40,485 nucleotides of DNA from Symbiodinium natans (Eukaryota > Sar > Dinophyceae > Suessiales > Symbiodiniaceae). Under the pieces are notes generated by a model. That model had not been told where the DNA came from. It ran no database searches and saw nothing but the letters and a program-made list of their open reading frames with translations. Positions 28,563 to 38,325 of this stretch are shown piece after piece (position 1 is the first letter of the stretch; each line of letters starts with the position of its first letter). The position numbers and the translations under genes are program-made. The DNA is taken from positions 1-40,485 of the forward strand of contig CAJNDS010001030.1 of assembly GCA_905221605.1 (NCBI GenBank). Direction: 5' to 3'.

Positions 28563-29290
28563 AAGTAGAAAGTTGCCCCATGGTGGTCAGCCAGCGGGGA
28601 CTTAACGGCAAGAACAAAGGGGTAGGACCAGCCCAGAGTACTCCATGGTGGTCAGCCAGTGGAGCCTCTCCGAGCACAAAGCGCCACGTTCTTTTGACTC
28701 ACAAGAGCTCGTCCGCCGGCCAAAGCAGGCTTGACTGCTTCGTTCCACTCAGAGCCATCAGGTGAACCAAAGCAGGCGAGGACCCCACCTGCCCCGCAGG
28801 AAGCGGGAGAGTCCCCCAGTCGAAACTTCGCACTCAAGGCCAAGCAACTATCTCCTTGGCCGGTGAGGGTTGAGGGTTCAATACACAGACTCAGACCGTC
28901 CATGCCCAAACTGACAGACGTCGGCGAGGAGATGTGAGGGCTCACATCACGCTTGGCCACCTACCGATGGGGAGGTAGTCATGTATGGCTGCTTTGACGC
29001 AAGCAGAGATAGACACCAAGCAGGCAGGGAACCCCGTAGCAACCCAAGCACAGGCGAGAATGGCTCTCGTGAAGGCCAGGTTGTTCACAGGTGCTCGATG
29101 GCACATTGCCAGGGAAGTGGAAACCTGATCTCCGCATAGGAGTGTCCACAACCCGGAAGCAGCATCCCCTAGCTGGTCTCTCCCAATAGGCATGACGTCG
29201 TTGTACGCCAAGGGGGTGTCACCTTCCAGACGAGAGATGGCCAACCCTCTAGTCCAAGGGGTTCACACTTGATCGTAGCACATAGAAGCA
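28563..29290 (-). pseudogene. Decayed hydrolase-like gene copy A
   Basis: The minus strand near 29,070-29,155 reads LWTLLCGDQVSTSLA and NNLAFTRAILACAW, which parallels LWTLLCGEYAPTALA and SNLAFKKAVIACAW of the gene at 39.5-40.4 kb. RDVSPHISSP (about 28,920-28,950) then parallels RDASPRISLP. The alternative frame MLLPGCGHSYAE matches LLLPGCGHFYVE of the same gene. The marker gaggagatgtgagggctcac (28,926) has a counterpart at 39,963. Stops and frame changes show that it is not functional. Confidence 0.7.
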
Positions 29291-29338
29291 GGCAACCTGC
29301 CCACCTAGAGGGGGCAGAGGAAAGGAAGATTGGCCGTT

Positions 29339-29640
29339 TTACCGATGACAGAGCTGGAACGTCCAGGCAGGACCGGTCCAGGGTAGTCCGTGGCAGATGG
29401 CCAGTGGAGCAACCACGAAAGAAAGGCCCCCCGTTCCCACAGGCACACCGCAGGGCCGACACAGAAGGGTGTTCACAGGTGCAGGCAGTGAGCACACCGA
29501 AGACAAGCACGATCCAATCCGTGGCATAGACCACGAGAGGGTTGCCAAACCAAGAATATCCCGAGGTAGTCTTGCGGCATGTATCGGCGAGGAGATGTGA
29601 GGGCTCACATCACGCTAGGCAGCATGCCATGAAAGGACTC
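29339..29640 (-). pseudogene. Decayed hydrolase-like gene copy B (partial)
   Basis: It starts with the marker gaggagatgtgagggctcac at 29,588 and reads DVSPHISSP on the minus strand. IGSCLSSVCSLPAPVNT then weakly follows CMGPIRLPSLLPAPTSG of the 39.5-kb gene. A degraded ccgtggcagatggccagtgg near 29,388 corresponds to the end-marker of copies A and C. Only the part after the DASPRIS position is present. Confidence 0.55.
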
Positions 29641-29690
29641 AATGGCGCGTTCATGGCGTCAGTAGGAGCCCTCAGATGACAGCTTGCTGT

Positions 29691-31907
29691 CTATTGCCAG
29701 GAGCCCTCCCAGTCCGGACGCCGAGAGCGGTGGCCATCGGAGGTGGTGTGGGAACGCGTACGGCTGGGCATGACCTGCATTGGGGGCAGCTCTTGCTCAT
29801 CAACCCCCCACTCAGGGACGCCGTCCGGAATGGGGATACCTCTGTATCTTGTCATTGAGGTTTGGGCCGCGAGCCACATCACCCGGACAGCTTCCTGGAT
29901 TTGCCGGTACTGCACAACACCTTCGTCCTTGTACTGATAGGGGAAGGAGGTAACTGCCGCACGTAGGGCCGAAGGATCAGGGTCCTTGGAGGTGCCATGG
30001 CAGTACATCTTAAACCAGAAGCTGTTGAGTCGCTGCTTGGTTGGATGTTTAGCTCGCATGAGCCCCTTAATGGCAGCCCAGTGAGCAGTGGCTGCGTCAT
30101 ACCACTCATTTCGGGCACGTTTTGGCCCATGCTTGGTGGGTGTGGTGCTGATCCCTTTCCAATGCGCTTCGAAGATGACTGGCAGTCGGAAAGGGGCTGA
30201 GACATCCACTTCTCGCAAAGCTGCAAGGTCAGTGGTTCGCAGCTCCGAGAAGCGCCAATCATTCACCTGTGCCTCGGGTTCGTCCTCCGCATCCGACATG
30301 TCATCCATCGGGCAGGGAGAACCTTCGTTAGTTTCAGAAGAGATGCTGACGACCTCCGGCGAGGCTGCCGCAGTGTTCACTTCCACCGGCGCAGCCAAGG
30401 GCGTGGAGAGCAAGCACTCTAGGGGCAACACTCGCCGTAGAAAAACAGCCATTCTGTGAGAAGTGTCAGGCCATTCCAAGTTATAAACTGACCAAAAGTG
30501 TTCAATGTTTTGGTTGGCCACCGAGGCCGCAAGGGCAAGCCGGATGGCGTCAAGGAAATGGGCAGGGGGGAGGTCCGGTCTAAATTCTTGATAGTGCCTT
30601 TGCCCAAGTGTCTCTGTGCCCTGCAGCGTGATGCCTAGGAACGTATTCAGGTTGGGCTGGGCAAGCCTGGCCTTTTCCACGTCCGTGTGCTTAGCAGCTG
30701 AGGCCCATGCCTGCAAGGCTTCTTGGGAGGCTTGGCCAGTGACTTGTGGCAGTCCACTGTGCGCGTCCATCACATATTTGGTAGTAGGGCACTTGGGACA
30801 CCGATAAGCGCGGCCAGCTAAGAAGGCCACCATGGCTGCGGGCGGCACATTGATCTGCAGGTCAGTAATTTTATTGTCAGATTCAGGAAAACCAATAACA
30901 ATGGGCAGCCCGGCCGTTCGCTCCAGGGGACCTTTTTGGTGGGACTCGAATGCGAGCAGAAGTGCACCCAGCCAATAATCTGGGTCAGCGTAGCTGAGCA
31001 TTGCAGGAAAACTGGCATTGATGACACTCGGCAAGTCCGACACCGCAGAGAAAAGATCCGCGATGTACTGCGCTGTGGTAAGAAAGCCATACCCCACCAG
31101 GGACTCCGAAAGCCTTGCTTTGTCCAGCTGCGGAACCGGGCAATCCAACATTTCAGCAAGGTCGAAATGCTGCAATGCCCCCGACAGTCTAAGACACTGC
31201 GTGATGATAGGGTCATAAACCTTCAAATACGCCGCCGGAAACGTTTCAGGCAGATGCAGTAGCGTGTCCGCAAGTCCGATCAGCATCTCCGAGTCTTGCA
31301 GCTGGTTCGGTATGCCGTTCAAAAACACCTCATAGGCCCTATATGCCCGAAGCTGCTGGCAGTGTGTTGTGAGGTGTTGCGAGTCACGCAGGCTCATGTA
31401 GGGCCGAGGTTTGACATTCTTACCAAAGTGATGTCCCGCTGCAAGTGCGCGCCACATGAGATCACAGACCGAGCCTGTGTTGCTCTGCATGATGGGTGCA
31501 CAGGCGGGGGCGCTGGGGTCGCGGGTGCCGCTGGGCTCGCTAGGCCCTCGAGGCTTGGCTTTTGGCGGTTCCAGATGCTGAGAGCCGTCTTTGTCCAAAA
31601 CGAGAGGCCGACTTTCCTTGCGAGCTTGGACAGCGGGCACAGGCCTGGCGGGGATGGGCGTCGGGCCATGGGGAGGCATAGGGAGATACGATTTTGGTTC
31701 CGTCAGGCCAAGTGAGTCCGTGGGAGACTTAGCGCAAGGGGGCTGTGATGCCTCGACCGTCCTAATCCCCTCCGGAAATGTTGCGTGCATGGGCCGTGTC
31801 CGGGGGCTGGGTGGACGTCGTACGCCAGGCGGTGGGTCCCTAATGTTGCCTCCACTACGGGGTGGACACGAGGGCGCTACTCCCTCCGATCCTGTGGGCA
31901 ACTTCAC
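29691..31907 (-). CDS. Conserved-looking 738-codon ORF of unknown function
   Basis: I do not recognise this family. A Pro-rich, low-complexity N-terminus (about 130 codons) precedes a long region of globular composition. That region includes ALQHFDLAEMLDCPVPQL, a single CPKCPTT knuckle near 30,795, and WYDAATAHWAAIKGLMRAKHP near 30,050-30,110. Between them lies an acidic Ser-rich linker (SSETNEGSPCPMDDMSDAEDE, split across about 30,280-30,345). No membrane span or catalytic motif stands out. The start is uncertain: the first codon is GTG after an in-frame TGA, and the first ATG is about 39 codons in. It lies about 380 bases after the helicase on the same strand, so it is the last intact member of the cassette. 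It stays open over 2.2 kb, which argues for selection on its protein. Confidence 0.65.
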   Translation of the reverse strand: MKLPTGSEGVAPSCPPRSGGNIRDPPPGVRRPPSPRTRPMHATFPEGIRTVEASQPPCAKSPTDSLGLTEPKSYLPMPPHGPTPIPARPVPAVQARKESRPLVLDKDGSQHLEPPKAKPRGPSEPSGTRDPSAPACAPIMQSNTGSVCDLMWRALAAGHHFGKNVKPRPYMSLRDSQHLTTHCQQLRAYRAYEVFLNGIPNQLQDSEMLIGLADTLLHLPETFPAAYLKVYDPIITQCLRLSGALQHFDLAEMLDCPVPQLDKARLSESLVGYGFLTTAQYIADLFSAVSDLPSVINASFPAMLSYADPDYWLGALLLAFESHQKGPLERTAGLPIVIGFPESDNKITDLQINVPPAAMVAFLAGRAYRCPKCPTTKYVMDAHSGLPQVTGQASQEALQAWASAAKHTDVEKARLAQPNLNTFLGITLQGTETLGQRHYQEFRPDLPPAHFLDAIRLALAASVANQNIEHFWSVYNLEWPDTSHRMAVFLRRVLPLECLLSTPLAAPVEVNTAAASPEVVSISSETNEGSPCPMDDMSDAEDEPEAQVNDWRFSELRTTDLAALREVDVSAPFRLPVIFEAHWKGISTTPTKHGPKRARNEWYDAATAHWAAIKGLMRAKHPTKQRLNSFWFKMYCHGTSKDPDPSALRAAVTSFPYQYKDEGVVQYRQIQEAVRVMWLAAQTSMTRYRGIPIPDGVPEWGVDEQELPPMQVMPSRTRSHTTSDGHRSRRPDWEGSWQ

Positions 31908-32286
31908 TAGAGGGAGTCGTCACACAAGCATCCAGAGCACTAGGACTCACGGCCGGCACAACCGCAGGCTCTGTCCTTGCAAGCTCCGTCCTCAGTGGTC
32001 CTCTCTCCCGCGTTGGGGTGCCGCAGGGTGTTCGGGAAACGTCCCGTTTAGCTAGGTGGGCTGACAGCCGCCGCAATGGAGCCCCCCGCGGCCCGAGGCT
32101 TGAGCCATGGTGTACCCCACCGCTCACCATGGCGCGCGTTGGTGATAGCCTCGCTTTGGGCTGGTGACTGCAGCGGCGTAAGAACCTCGACTACAGTAGC
32201 AGCTACCACGTCGGGACTGTGACTACTCGCGGGCACAGGGCTGTTTTCGCGGAGAGTCCACATCAATCGCAGTTTCGGAGGCAGCC
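31908..32286 (-). other. Spacer between the helicase and the 738-codon ORF
   Basis: A GC-rich 380-base gap. A minus frame over 31,855-32,130 stays open but starts without a clear signal and has no domain; it could be the true N-terminus of the next ORF in another frame. Confidence 0.4.
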
Positions 32287-35200
32287 TTACCCGCGTTGAG
32301 CAGATCCCCGCTTGGGCGGCGTCCTAATGCTGGTATCCCCTAGCAAGCAGGTGAGGTACTGGGCGACCCCATCTCCTTCCCTCACCGGCTGGAAGGGGAC
32401 ACAATACACAGCATTGGGCAAGGGCTCCAGGACGAAGCCGCGCGTTTGCAGACTAGCAATGGTGCCCGAGTAGGAGTTGGAAGTGAAAGAGGGGCTCCCC
32501 CATCCTTCTTGCTTAAGTGTGCGGTAAAGAACTTCCCGCTTGTCTCCCCAGGTGGCCTTCAAGGCCCACGCTTGATGCAGGGGTGGGGCTTCAAAAAGGT
32601 CCAGCCCTACTTTGCGTTCCGCGGGCAGCACGATGCTGGCTACTGTCCGTTCTCGGAAGGCTTGCTTGTGTAATGCCTTTGCAACGCCAGGGCCATCCAT
32701 GCTCCACAAGCTGGCTTGTGTGCGCACATATTCCGCGCATTCAATCAGGCCTCCGGTTGCGCAGGCCGCCATTTGGAAGCATGCACCTATACCATCAGAG
32801 TAGTGCGGCGCCACGAAAACCAAAGCCCCAAGTCCTCTCGTGAAGGAGGAGGTGGCTCGGGCAAACCCTGCCTCGCTACTAAACAGGAATCCAGAAGCCC
32901 GACAAGTCACAAAGACACCTATCCCAAATGTGGGGCCAGTGGAGCAAGCCGTGGTGATAGCGCCGAAGAAGCGTTTAAGGGACCCTATGTGATTCATGAG
33001 GAAGGTCCGAAACGTCACAAGGCTCCAAGTGGTGGGCGCGCCAGTCAGCGGGAAATCTGGTGCGGTTTGGCAGGCTTCAAGTAGGCTCATATCGTCATCG
33101 CCCAGTGGGTCTGCGGGGAGACTCGACTGCAGCATAAACTTCATTTGAGTAACAATCCTGGCATACTGAGAGACCATCCCGATAGGGGAGTCAGGATAAA
33201 CCTGGTGCCCAAAAGTGAGCACAATGTCCGCCAGGACCATGCTGAGGTCGTAGCTTCTGCCTAGTTTGGTTTGGGTCTCATCCTGATCTGGCACCCGTAC
33301 CCATCGGCACGTTTCCATCCACCTGCCTGCAAAGCTACGCAGTGGCCGCCCGAGCAGGTGCTGCAGCGTGGGACCTGGTGGCATAAGTAGCCGAGGGACC
33401 CCGCCTGTCAGATCGAAGCGGCACGCCTCCGAGTACCGACATGCGTATAGAATGGCAGCAATCTCAGGAGGGAGGCGCATGGATGAACAGAGCGAGAGGT
33501 TGATAGCCGGTCCGACAATGGCCTTCAGCCCGGCGGCCTGCATGACTGTCTCGGCTTGCTTCGGTTTGACGATGCTCATACAGAGAATCGAATCCAGCAT
33601 CGAGACCGCTGAGAAAAACACTTCTGACGTTCCAGAGGAGCGGTGGGGCTTGCCCCAAGAGGGCATCTCGCCTTGCCCCTTTTTCCACGGGCCGGAACTT
33701 TGGGCCGTTTGCCGCAAAAGGGCAGCAGGCAAGGTGGCTGGCGTGTGGAGGTCGGCAGGGACCGCATTGAGACCACAAGTCTTTTGTTCCAACAACTCCG
33801 TGACGAAGTGGTAATTGGGCCGCGATCCTCCAGCGGGCTGTCTGTGGTCGCCAATCATGACATCGAGTGCATGCTTGATGTGCGCCAAGATGGTGTTGGA
33901 ACCCGGTGTGCCCAATTGCTGGGCTTCATCTCGGAGGAGCAACTCAACATCCTTTAAACGGTTAATGAGCTGCGAGTAGGGAAAGCTAAGCCTTGCCACA
34001 ATTGTACCATGCGTCGTGGCTACAAGTAGCCCCCGGTACAAATCGTGCACATCAAAGGGGAGCTTATGTGTGTCCTTCTCCTTGTTACCCGGTATGCGAA
34101 CGATGCGGCTGCGAACAAATTCATTGCTAGCAGTCGTGAGCCTATCAACCGCTTCGACATAGGCACGAACCGATTCATTGCCATGAGCGGTGTACAGGGT
34201 GAGCCGGTTCGTCAGGCACGCAAGAAGAACTCCTAGAAACGCGCAGGATCGTGTCTTCCCGCTGCCAGGCGCCCCCGTTATGAATACAGAAGTACGATTA
34301 GCGGCCAAGCCGTACGAGCACGCTCCTAGCAGCGCTGCTAGGTGTCCATCCGCCCCCCAAAAGGTATCGCAGAGGCACGTAAGGAAGGCGGGACCAACTG
34401 CGAGCGCAAAGATGCTGGCGCGAGTCCTCGGATCGTGCTCGTTGCTCAACGAGTCCTGTGACATGCGTAGACGCTCCGCATGCCACAGCGCAGGAGTCCG
34501 GGCGTCCTCCTGGCCGGGCAGCGGAGAGTCAGGCAGCGTGGCTAACACGCCACTCAGCAGCGTCGGCGTCCATTCTTTGCGATAGGTTTGTTCCTCCGCA
34601 AGCCAAAGGTTAAGGATGCTTTGCAAGGTGTTGGAAGCCCCCGGACCCGCAGTAGGCGATGCCTGCGCAGCTTGCGTGGCGTGCTTGCCTCTGAAGACTT
34701 GGCAGACCTCCGGGTGAATGAGCTGTGCCCATGTGTCGTGCCAGTTCCCTCTCACCACCAGCCCGATAATGAGGACAAGCACTAGATCCGTGAGAAAGCC
34801 CGGCAACCAATGTGGCTGCCGGATGGCATCAAGAGGCGAGTCTTCTAGCGGAACGCCCAAGGCAACATGTTGCCTTTCCCTAGGCATGTGTAACAGGGCA
34901 TCCCAAAGCGGGGTAGAGGCTCCTCCGGGCAGAACTTCAAGCTGGCTGACTCTCGGCAATGAGGGTCGCTGCGCGAATTGGTTGTGCTGTTCATCAGTCA
35001 AGAGCAGGGCAATGGTGATATTGACTGGCTGCATGGCCTTACTTTCGCCAGGGCCGGTGGAAAGCTTCTTCGGGGCAAGGAGCTCTATAAACATGCCTGG
35101 GTAGGCCACATCTCCCTTGTCTTCTCTCAAGGTAACCAGCAAAGCAGTGCCCTTGGCCGGCACTTTACCAGCGACAGCAAACCACTTTGTAGCCCAGTCA

Positions 35201-35766
35201 GGGACATCCGCCAACTCCGGTGTAAGGAGCATGACCGACGCTCGTGGGTAAACTCGATGGAGAAGGCAGATTGGCCACGTATGCGTGCCGGGCTTTATCG
35301 CCACAGGGGTGGCGGCCCGCTTGACCGCAGCTTGCTCTGGGTAGTGATACTGTTCCGAGGGCTCCTCCTCGATTTCTGCTTCCGAGGCCATGGCTAAAAA
35401 CTGATAACCCAGCATGTCAACCAGGCGTTCTAACGACAGGTGGGGGAGCCACATACCCAAAACAAGCTTCATCGTGGGACCAAGTTCATGATACGGGGGC
35501 GGCAAATCAGCCAGATGCGGCTTGGCATCCGTTAGGAGTACTTGGGTACAGTCAGCACGGAGACTGGCAATGCTCCGGTTCTCAGTGGAAGGTATCTGGA
35601 GAAACGCCTCCAGATCGGGGCGTTTGATTTGCCGTCCCAGCACGGAGTTGATGAAAGTTTTAGACTTATCCGAAAGCTGGACAGAGCCACACGCAACCCC
35701 CATCAAACCTGCCCGCACTGTGCGATCCATCCGGGGGTCGGCCAGGCCACAAATCTTTTTAGTCAT
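32287..35766 (-). CDS. SF1 (UPF1-like) helicase/ATPase
   Basis: This is a 1,159-codon protein starting at ATG 35,764-35,766; an in-frame TAA lies two codons upstream, which fixes the start. The helicase core is readable. Walker A GAPGSGKT is at 34,253-34,276 (residues about 497-504). The Walker B-like DEAQQ is near residue 612, as in SF1 DEAxQ. Motif III is GDHRQPAGG near residue 640, and a motif IV-like SSMRLPPEIAA follows. GMVSQYARIVTQ takes the place of the ITPYxxQ motif, and FARATSSFTRGLGALVFVA stands where NVALTRA(R/K) motif VI normally lies; here the Arg spacing is altered. The first 490 residues are of unknown fold. The family unwinds RNA or DNA with ATP; the substrate here is unknown. 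The start overlaps the previous stop as ATGA, so translation may be coupled. No stop breaks the frame over 3.5 kb. Confidence 0.82.
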   Translation of the reverse strand: MTKKICGLADPRMDRTVRAGLMGVACGSVQLSDKSKTFINSVLGRQIKRPDLEAFLQIPSTENRSIASLRADCTQVLLTDAKPHLADLPPPYHELGPTMKLVLGMWLPHLSLERLVDMLGYQFLAMASEAEIEEEPSEQYHYPEQAAVKRAATPVAIKPGTHTWPICLLHRVYPRASVMLLTPELADVPDWATKWFAVAGKVPAKGTALLVTLREDKGDVAYPGMFIELLAPKKLSTGPGESKAMQPVNITIALLLTDEQHNQFAQRPSLPRVSQLEVLPGGASTPLWDALLHMPRERQHVALGVPLEDSPLDAIRQPHWLPGFLTDLVLVLIIGLVVRGNWHDTWAQLIHPEVCQVFRGKHATQAAQASPTAGPGASNTLQSILNLWLAEEQTYRKEWTPTLLSGVLATLPDSPLPGQEDARTPALWHAERLRMSQDSLSNEHDPRTRASIFALAVGPAFLTCLCDTFWGADGHLAALLGACSYGLAANRTSVFITGAPGSGKTRSCAFLGVLLACLTNRLTLYTAHGNESVRAYVEAVDRLTTASNEFVRSRIVRIPGNKEKDTHKLPFDVHDLYRGLLVATTHGTIVARLSFPYSQLINRLKDVELLLRDEAQQLGTPGSNTILAHIKHALDVMIGDHRQPAGGSRPNYHFVTELLEQKTCGLNAVPADLHTPATLPAALLRQTAQSSGPWKKGQGEMPSWGKPHRSSGTSEVFFSAVSMLDSILCMSIVKPKQAETVMQAAGLKAIVGPAINLSLCSSMRLPPEIAAILYACRYSEACRFDLTGGVPRLLMPPGPTLQHLLGRPLRSFAGRWMETCRWVRVPDQDETQTKLGRSYDLSMVLADIVLTFGHQVYPDSPIGMVSQYARIVTQMKFMLQSSLPADPLGDDDMSLLEACQTAPDFPLTGAPTTWSLVTFRTFLMNHIGSLKRFFGAITTACSTGPTFGIGVFVTCRASGFLFSSEAGFARATSSFTRGLGALVFVAPHYSDGIGACFQMAACATGGLIECAEYVRTQASLWSMDGPGVAKALHKQAFRERTVASIVLPAERKVGLDLFEAPPLHQAWALKATWGDKREVLYRTLKQEGWGSPSFTSNSYSGTIASLQTRGFVLEPLPNAVYCVPFQPVREGDGVAQYLTCLLGDTSIRTPPKRGSAQRG

Positions 35767-37811
35767 TCCTTATGCACATAATCCCCCGGCGTGAGCTGGA
35801 ATAGCTCTTCACTTTGGACAAAGTGACCATAAGAGTGTCCACCACTGCCAAGCGACTCAGGTCCAGTGAAGTAGTAGAGACGCGCTCCCGCGCCAATCGC
35901 TTGCATCCTTGCTGCCTGGCTGGGCCGGAAGATACAAAGCTGGTCGCTCTCATGATGGACAAGACTAACAGCGTGCCGCAATTCCGAACCCAGGATATAT
36001 TGCAGCATGGCCCGTGGCATGGCAATGCCGCCCAAACGTGCCTTGATGTGGACAAAATCGCCCTTGCAGTCAGGAAGCTTTTGGCGCTCATGCCAAGCGA
36101 TAGCCACAGCAGCGCCCGTATACGACCCAGCAGAGAAACCCGTAACGCACAGTTTGCACTCGCCAGCTCTCCCCGCGGCGAGGCCCACATGCAGAGCGGT
36201 CAGCGCAGCAGTATGTGGCATGTGCAAGTGAGCTAGGGCCGGGCACATTGTCAGGGAGGCTTCTACCGAGCTGATTCTAGCACGAACCGCCGCTGGCAGA
36301 CCGCATCCTTCGACCTGAGGATACAGAGCACGTGCCCACAGCTGGGCGGCTTGGGGCAGGAGCAGCAGTGCATGTGCGGCATTACCGCTGGTCGAAAGCA
36401 ACAACGGGCGTTGTGTGTCCTCATATCGGACTTTTTTGCCCTGGTCGTCCCGGACTGTTTCCATTTCTAAGCCAGTGAGTGCATAGGAATTGCCTGTGTG
36501 AATGATGCTACCCGACACAGTGGAGGGCGTATTCTCGGCTTTCCCATGCATCCCGCTAATGAAGAGCGACCGACATTCCCCTGAGGGGGTTAGGTGAGGC
36601 TTTGGGGGCGGGTACTGGTAGGCAGGAAAGGCAAAGGCTGCCAGGGCTTGCTGCACACGCATTGCAAGTCCATCATCCCAGTATTGACTGAGGCCCAGCG
36701 GCGTGACCTTTATGTCTGCAGCAAAGAGAGGCCACGGCAGATCCACCTGGGCCAGCCAAGCATGCGCAGCGGCAGCAAGAAGAGCAAGCGGCCCAGTTGG
36801 GGTATTGGGTCGACTGCGCCATTTCGGGGTGGCCCTGCAGGAAGATAGGGCATCTTTCTTCCAAAACATGAGGACTCCAGGGAAGAGCTGGAGCCGCACT
36901 GGTCCACTGCCCTTTTTCCCAACAGAGGCCCACAGAGGGACGGTGTCCCCGTTGCCCCAGACCGACTCGGGCAGAGTAGGCAGCCGTACCACACTCCCCC
37001 ACTGCGGCAAGATGTTTTTGCCTTTGGCACCATATCCATGCACAAAAGGAGGGGGTATAACCTCGGCGTATCGGTTCGCCATGAATAAGTCAGGACCAGG
37101 TAGGATTGCCAAACGGGAGTGCAAGCCGCCGTAGCCCCTGAGCAAGGGAAGAAATCCCTGTTCATACGGGCCTTGTCCCCATGTTTTGACCCCTCTGACC
37201 TGCCTGACTGGGGAGGCGCCAAACTGGATGTCTGGCTCTGGCCGGCCAGTATTAAGGTCGGCCGCTTTCCACGCAACTTCATGTATGTATCTTCCTAAAA
37301 GTGCCCACGCAAACACAAAGTCAGAATGCTTGTGAGCAGTGGTTCCGGCAAGAGGGGTGTTGCGTAGACATTGCCGATAATGGATCTGGTCCAACGGCAC
37401 CTGCTCATGCATACCAGGCAATGGAGTGGGCACTTCACTGGGCATGATGACTAGCTGCATGGCTCGGCTCAACGCAGTACCAATGGAGGTCACCGCACTA
37501 GCGACGTTGCTAGGGATGCAAAAGCGAGGGGGCCGGGGAGTTTTGCCGTCCGGAGCATTCGGGTAGAAGATGACCAATCCCCCATTTGCTTCAAGCTGGT
37601 CCTCGGACGCACAAACCATGCCAATTGAGTTTGGCGATCGGGCCCCACACGGTATGGACCCGTCCGGCGAGCAACTCCACGGCGAGGCTGGAAGCGAGCC
37701 ACAGGGCTGTGTCTCGTCCGTCTCGACTTCCATGCTGCCCAGTGACCCGTCGAGAGGGTATTGGGCAGTAGATCGAGGACTGCAAACCTTCGCAGCTCTT
37801 CTGCTTCCCAC
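35763..37811 (-). CDS. C-terminal part of a glycosyltransferase-like protein joined to an alpha/beta-hydrolase domain
   Basis: The 682-codon frame begins at a GTG and probably continues the frame upstream (38,150-37,490), so this is the second part of one protein. The first half has NGGLVIFYPNAP, FVFAWALLGRYIHEVAW, YEQGFLPLLRG and FVHGYGAKGK, which I recall from dinoflagellate glycosyltransferase-like proteins; this rests on memory. The last 150 residues form a serine-hydrolase domain with a triad in the canonical order: nucleophile elbow GFSAGSY (Ser codon near 36,133), Asp in HHESDQL (near 35,945) and His in GGHSYGHF (near 35,830). The stop TGA (35,763-35,765) shares bases with the helicase ATG. 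A lipase/esterase activity is plausible; the substrate is unknown. Confidence 0.6.
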   Translation of the reverse strand: MGSRRAAKVCSPRSTAQYPLDGSLGSMEVETDETQPCGSLPASPWSCSPDGSIPCGARSPNSIGMVCASEDQLEANGGLVIFYPNAPDGKTPRPPRFCIPSNVASAVTSIGTALSRAMQLVIMPSEVPTPLPGMHEQVPLDQIHYRQCLRNTPLAGTTAHKHSDFVFAWALLGRYIHEVAWKAADLNTGRPEPDIQFGASPVRQVRGVKTWGQGPYEQGFLPLLRGYGGLHSRLAILPGPDLFMANRYAEVIPPPFVHGYGAKGKNILPQWGSVVRLPTLPESVWGNGDTVPLWASVGKKGSGPVRLQLFPGVLMFWKKDALSSCRATPKWRSRPNTPTGPLALLAAAAHAWLAQVDLPWPLFAADIKVTPLGLSQYWDDGLAMRVQQALAAFAFPAYQYPPPKPHLTPSGECRSLFISGMHGKAENTPSTVSGSIIHTGNSYALTGLEMETVRDDQGKKVRYEDTQRPLLLSTSGNAAHALLLLPQAAQLWARALYPQVEGCGLPAAVRARISSVEASLTMCPALAHLHMPHTAALTALHVGLAAGRAGECKLCVTGFSAGSYTGAAVAIAWHERQKLPDCKGDFVHIKARLGGIAMPRAMLQYILGSELRHAVSLVHHESDQLCIFRPSQAARMQAIGAGARLYYFTGPESLGSGGHSYGHFVQSEELFQLTPGDYVHKE

Positions 37812-38150
37812 CTGGCAGTGAACAAGGTGTCATGGTCAAGCAACATCAAGACCACCCCTGGCGCAAGGACTCTGAGGACTGCCAGAATTTCGGGCCCCGC
37901 CCACGTAAAGTGCACAGAAGCTAACCCCGCTTCCTTGGTGTTTACCAAGATGGGAAACCACCTCTCTTTAAACGGGCCTTCCCACTGCATGCGTGCTACC
38001 AAATGCGGGACAAAGTAGGGGAAATGCGGAATAGACAAGAAGCAGCGACTGTCCGTGACTAAGAGCAGGACATGGGCTCCTGCGGACTCAGCAGCCCGGA
38101 GCTGTGGAAGTAGGCAGCCGAGCAGGGCAGTGTAGTCGATCTCTCTTGCG
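37490..38150 (-). CDS. Glycosyltransferase-like domain, N-terminal part (frame-shifted from the entry downstream)
   Basis: The frame opens after a TGA near 38,152 and reads EIDYTALLGCLLPQL, AHVLLLVTDSRCFLS, IPHFPYFVPHLVARM, GPFKERWFPILVNTK, LASVHFTWAGPEIL and LMLLDHDTLF (near 37,830-37,860). The alternating hydrophobic strands and the Asp-His-Asp after a hydrophobic strand fit a GT-A fold with a DxD metal site; this is inferred from motifs only. The sensible reading passes into the next frame between about 37,490 and 37,811, within an overlap of both frames. A single missing base would explain the break. Confidence 0.5.
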
Positions 38151-38325
38151 GCTCAGGCGGTTCGCCGGAAATGGCGCCAGAGGCCAGTCTCAATGGCAGG
38201 ATGCCGCTAGGGGTGGGCTCAGGGAAATTCTGATTACTTTCTAGTGCCTGCGCGAGGTCCTCAGGCTCCGGAGGCCCCGGCGCATGGTCAGCACTGAGAG
38301 TGCGAAGCTGGCATTTCGCCTGCAT
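38059..38325 (-). CDS. Pro/Glu-rich linker segment of the same protein
   Basis: A short frame (LSADHAPGPPEPEDLAQ, then GEPPEPQE) overlaps the C-terminus of the upstream frame and the start of the glycosyltransferase-like frame. It is probably a disordered linker joining them, with a frame change at each end. It has no catalytic motif. Confidence is low because short GC-rich frames also arise by chance. Confidence 0.35.
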   Translation of the reverse strand: MQAKCQLRTLSADHAPGPPEPEDLAQALESNQNFPEPTPSGILPLRLASGAISGEPPEPQERSTTLPCSAAYFHSSGLLSPQEPMSCS

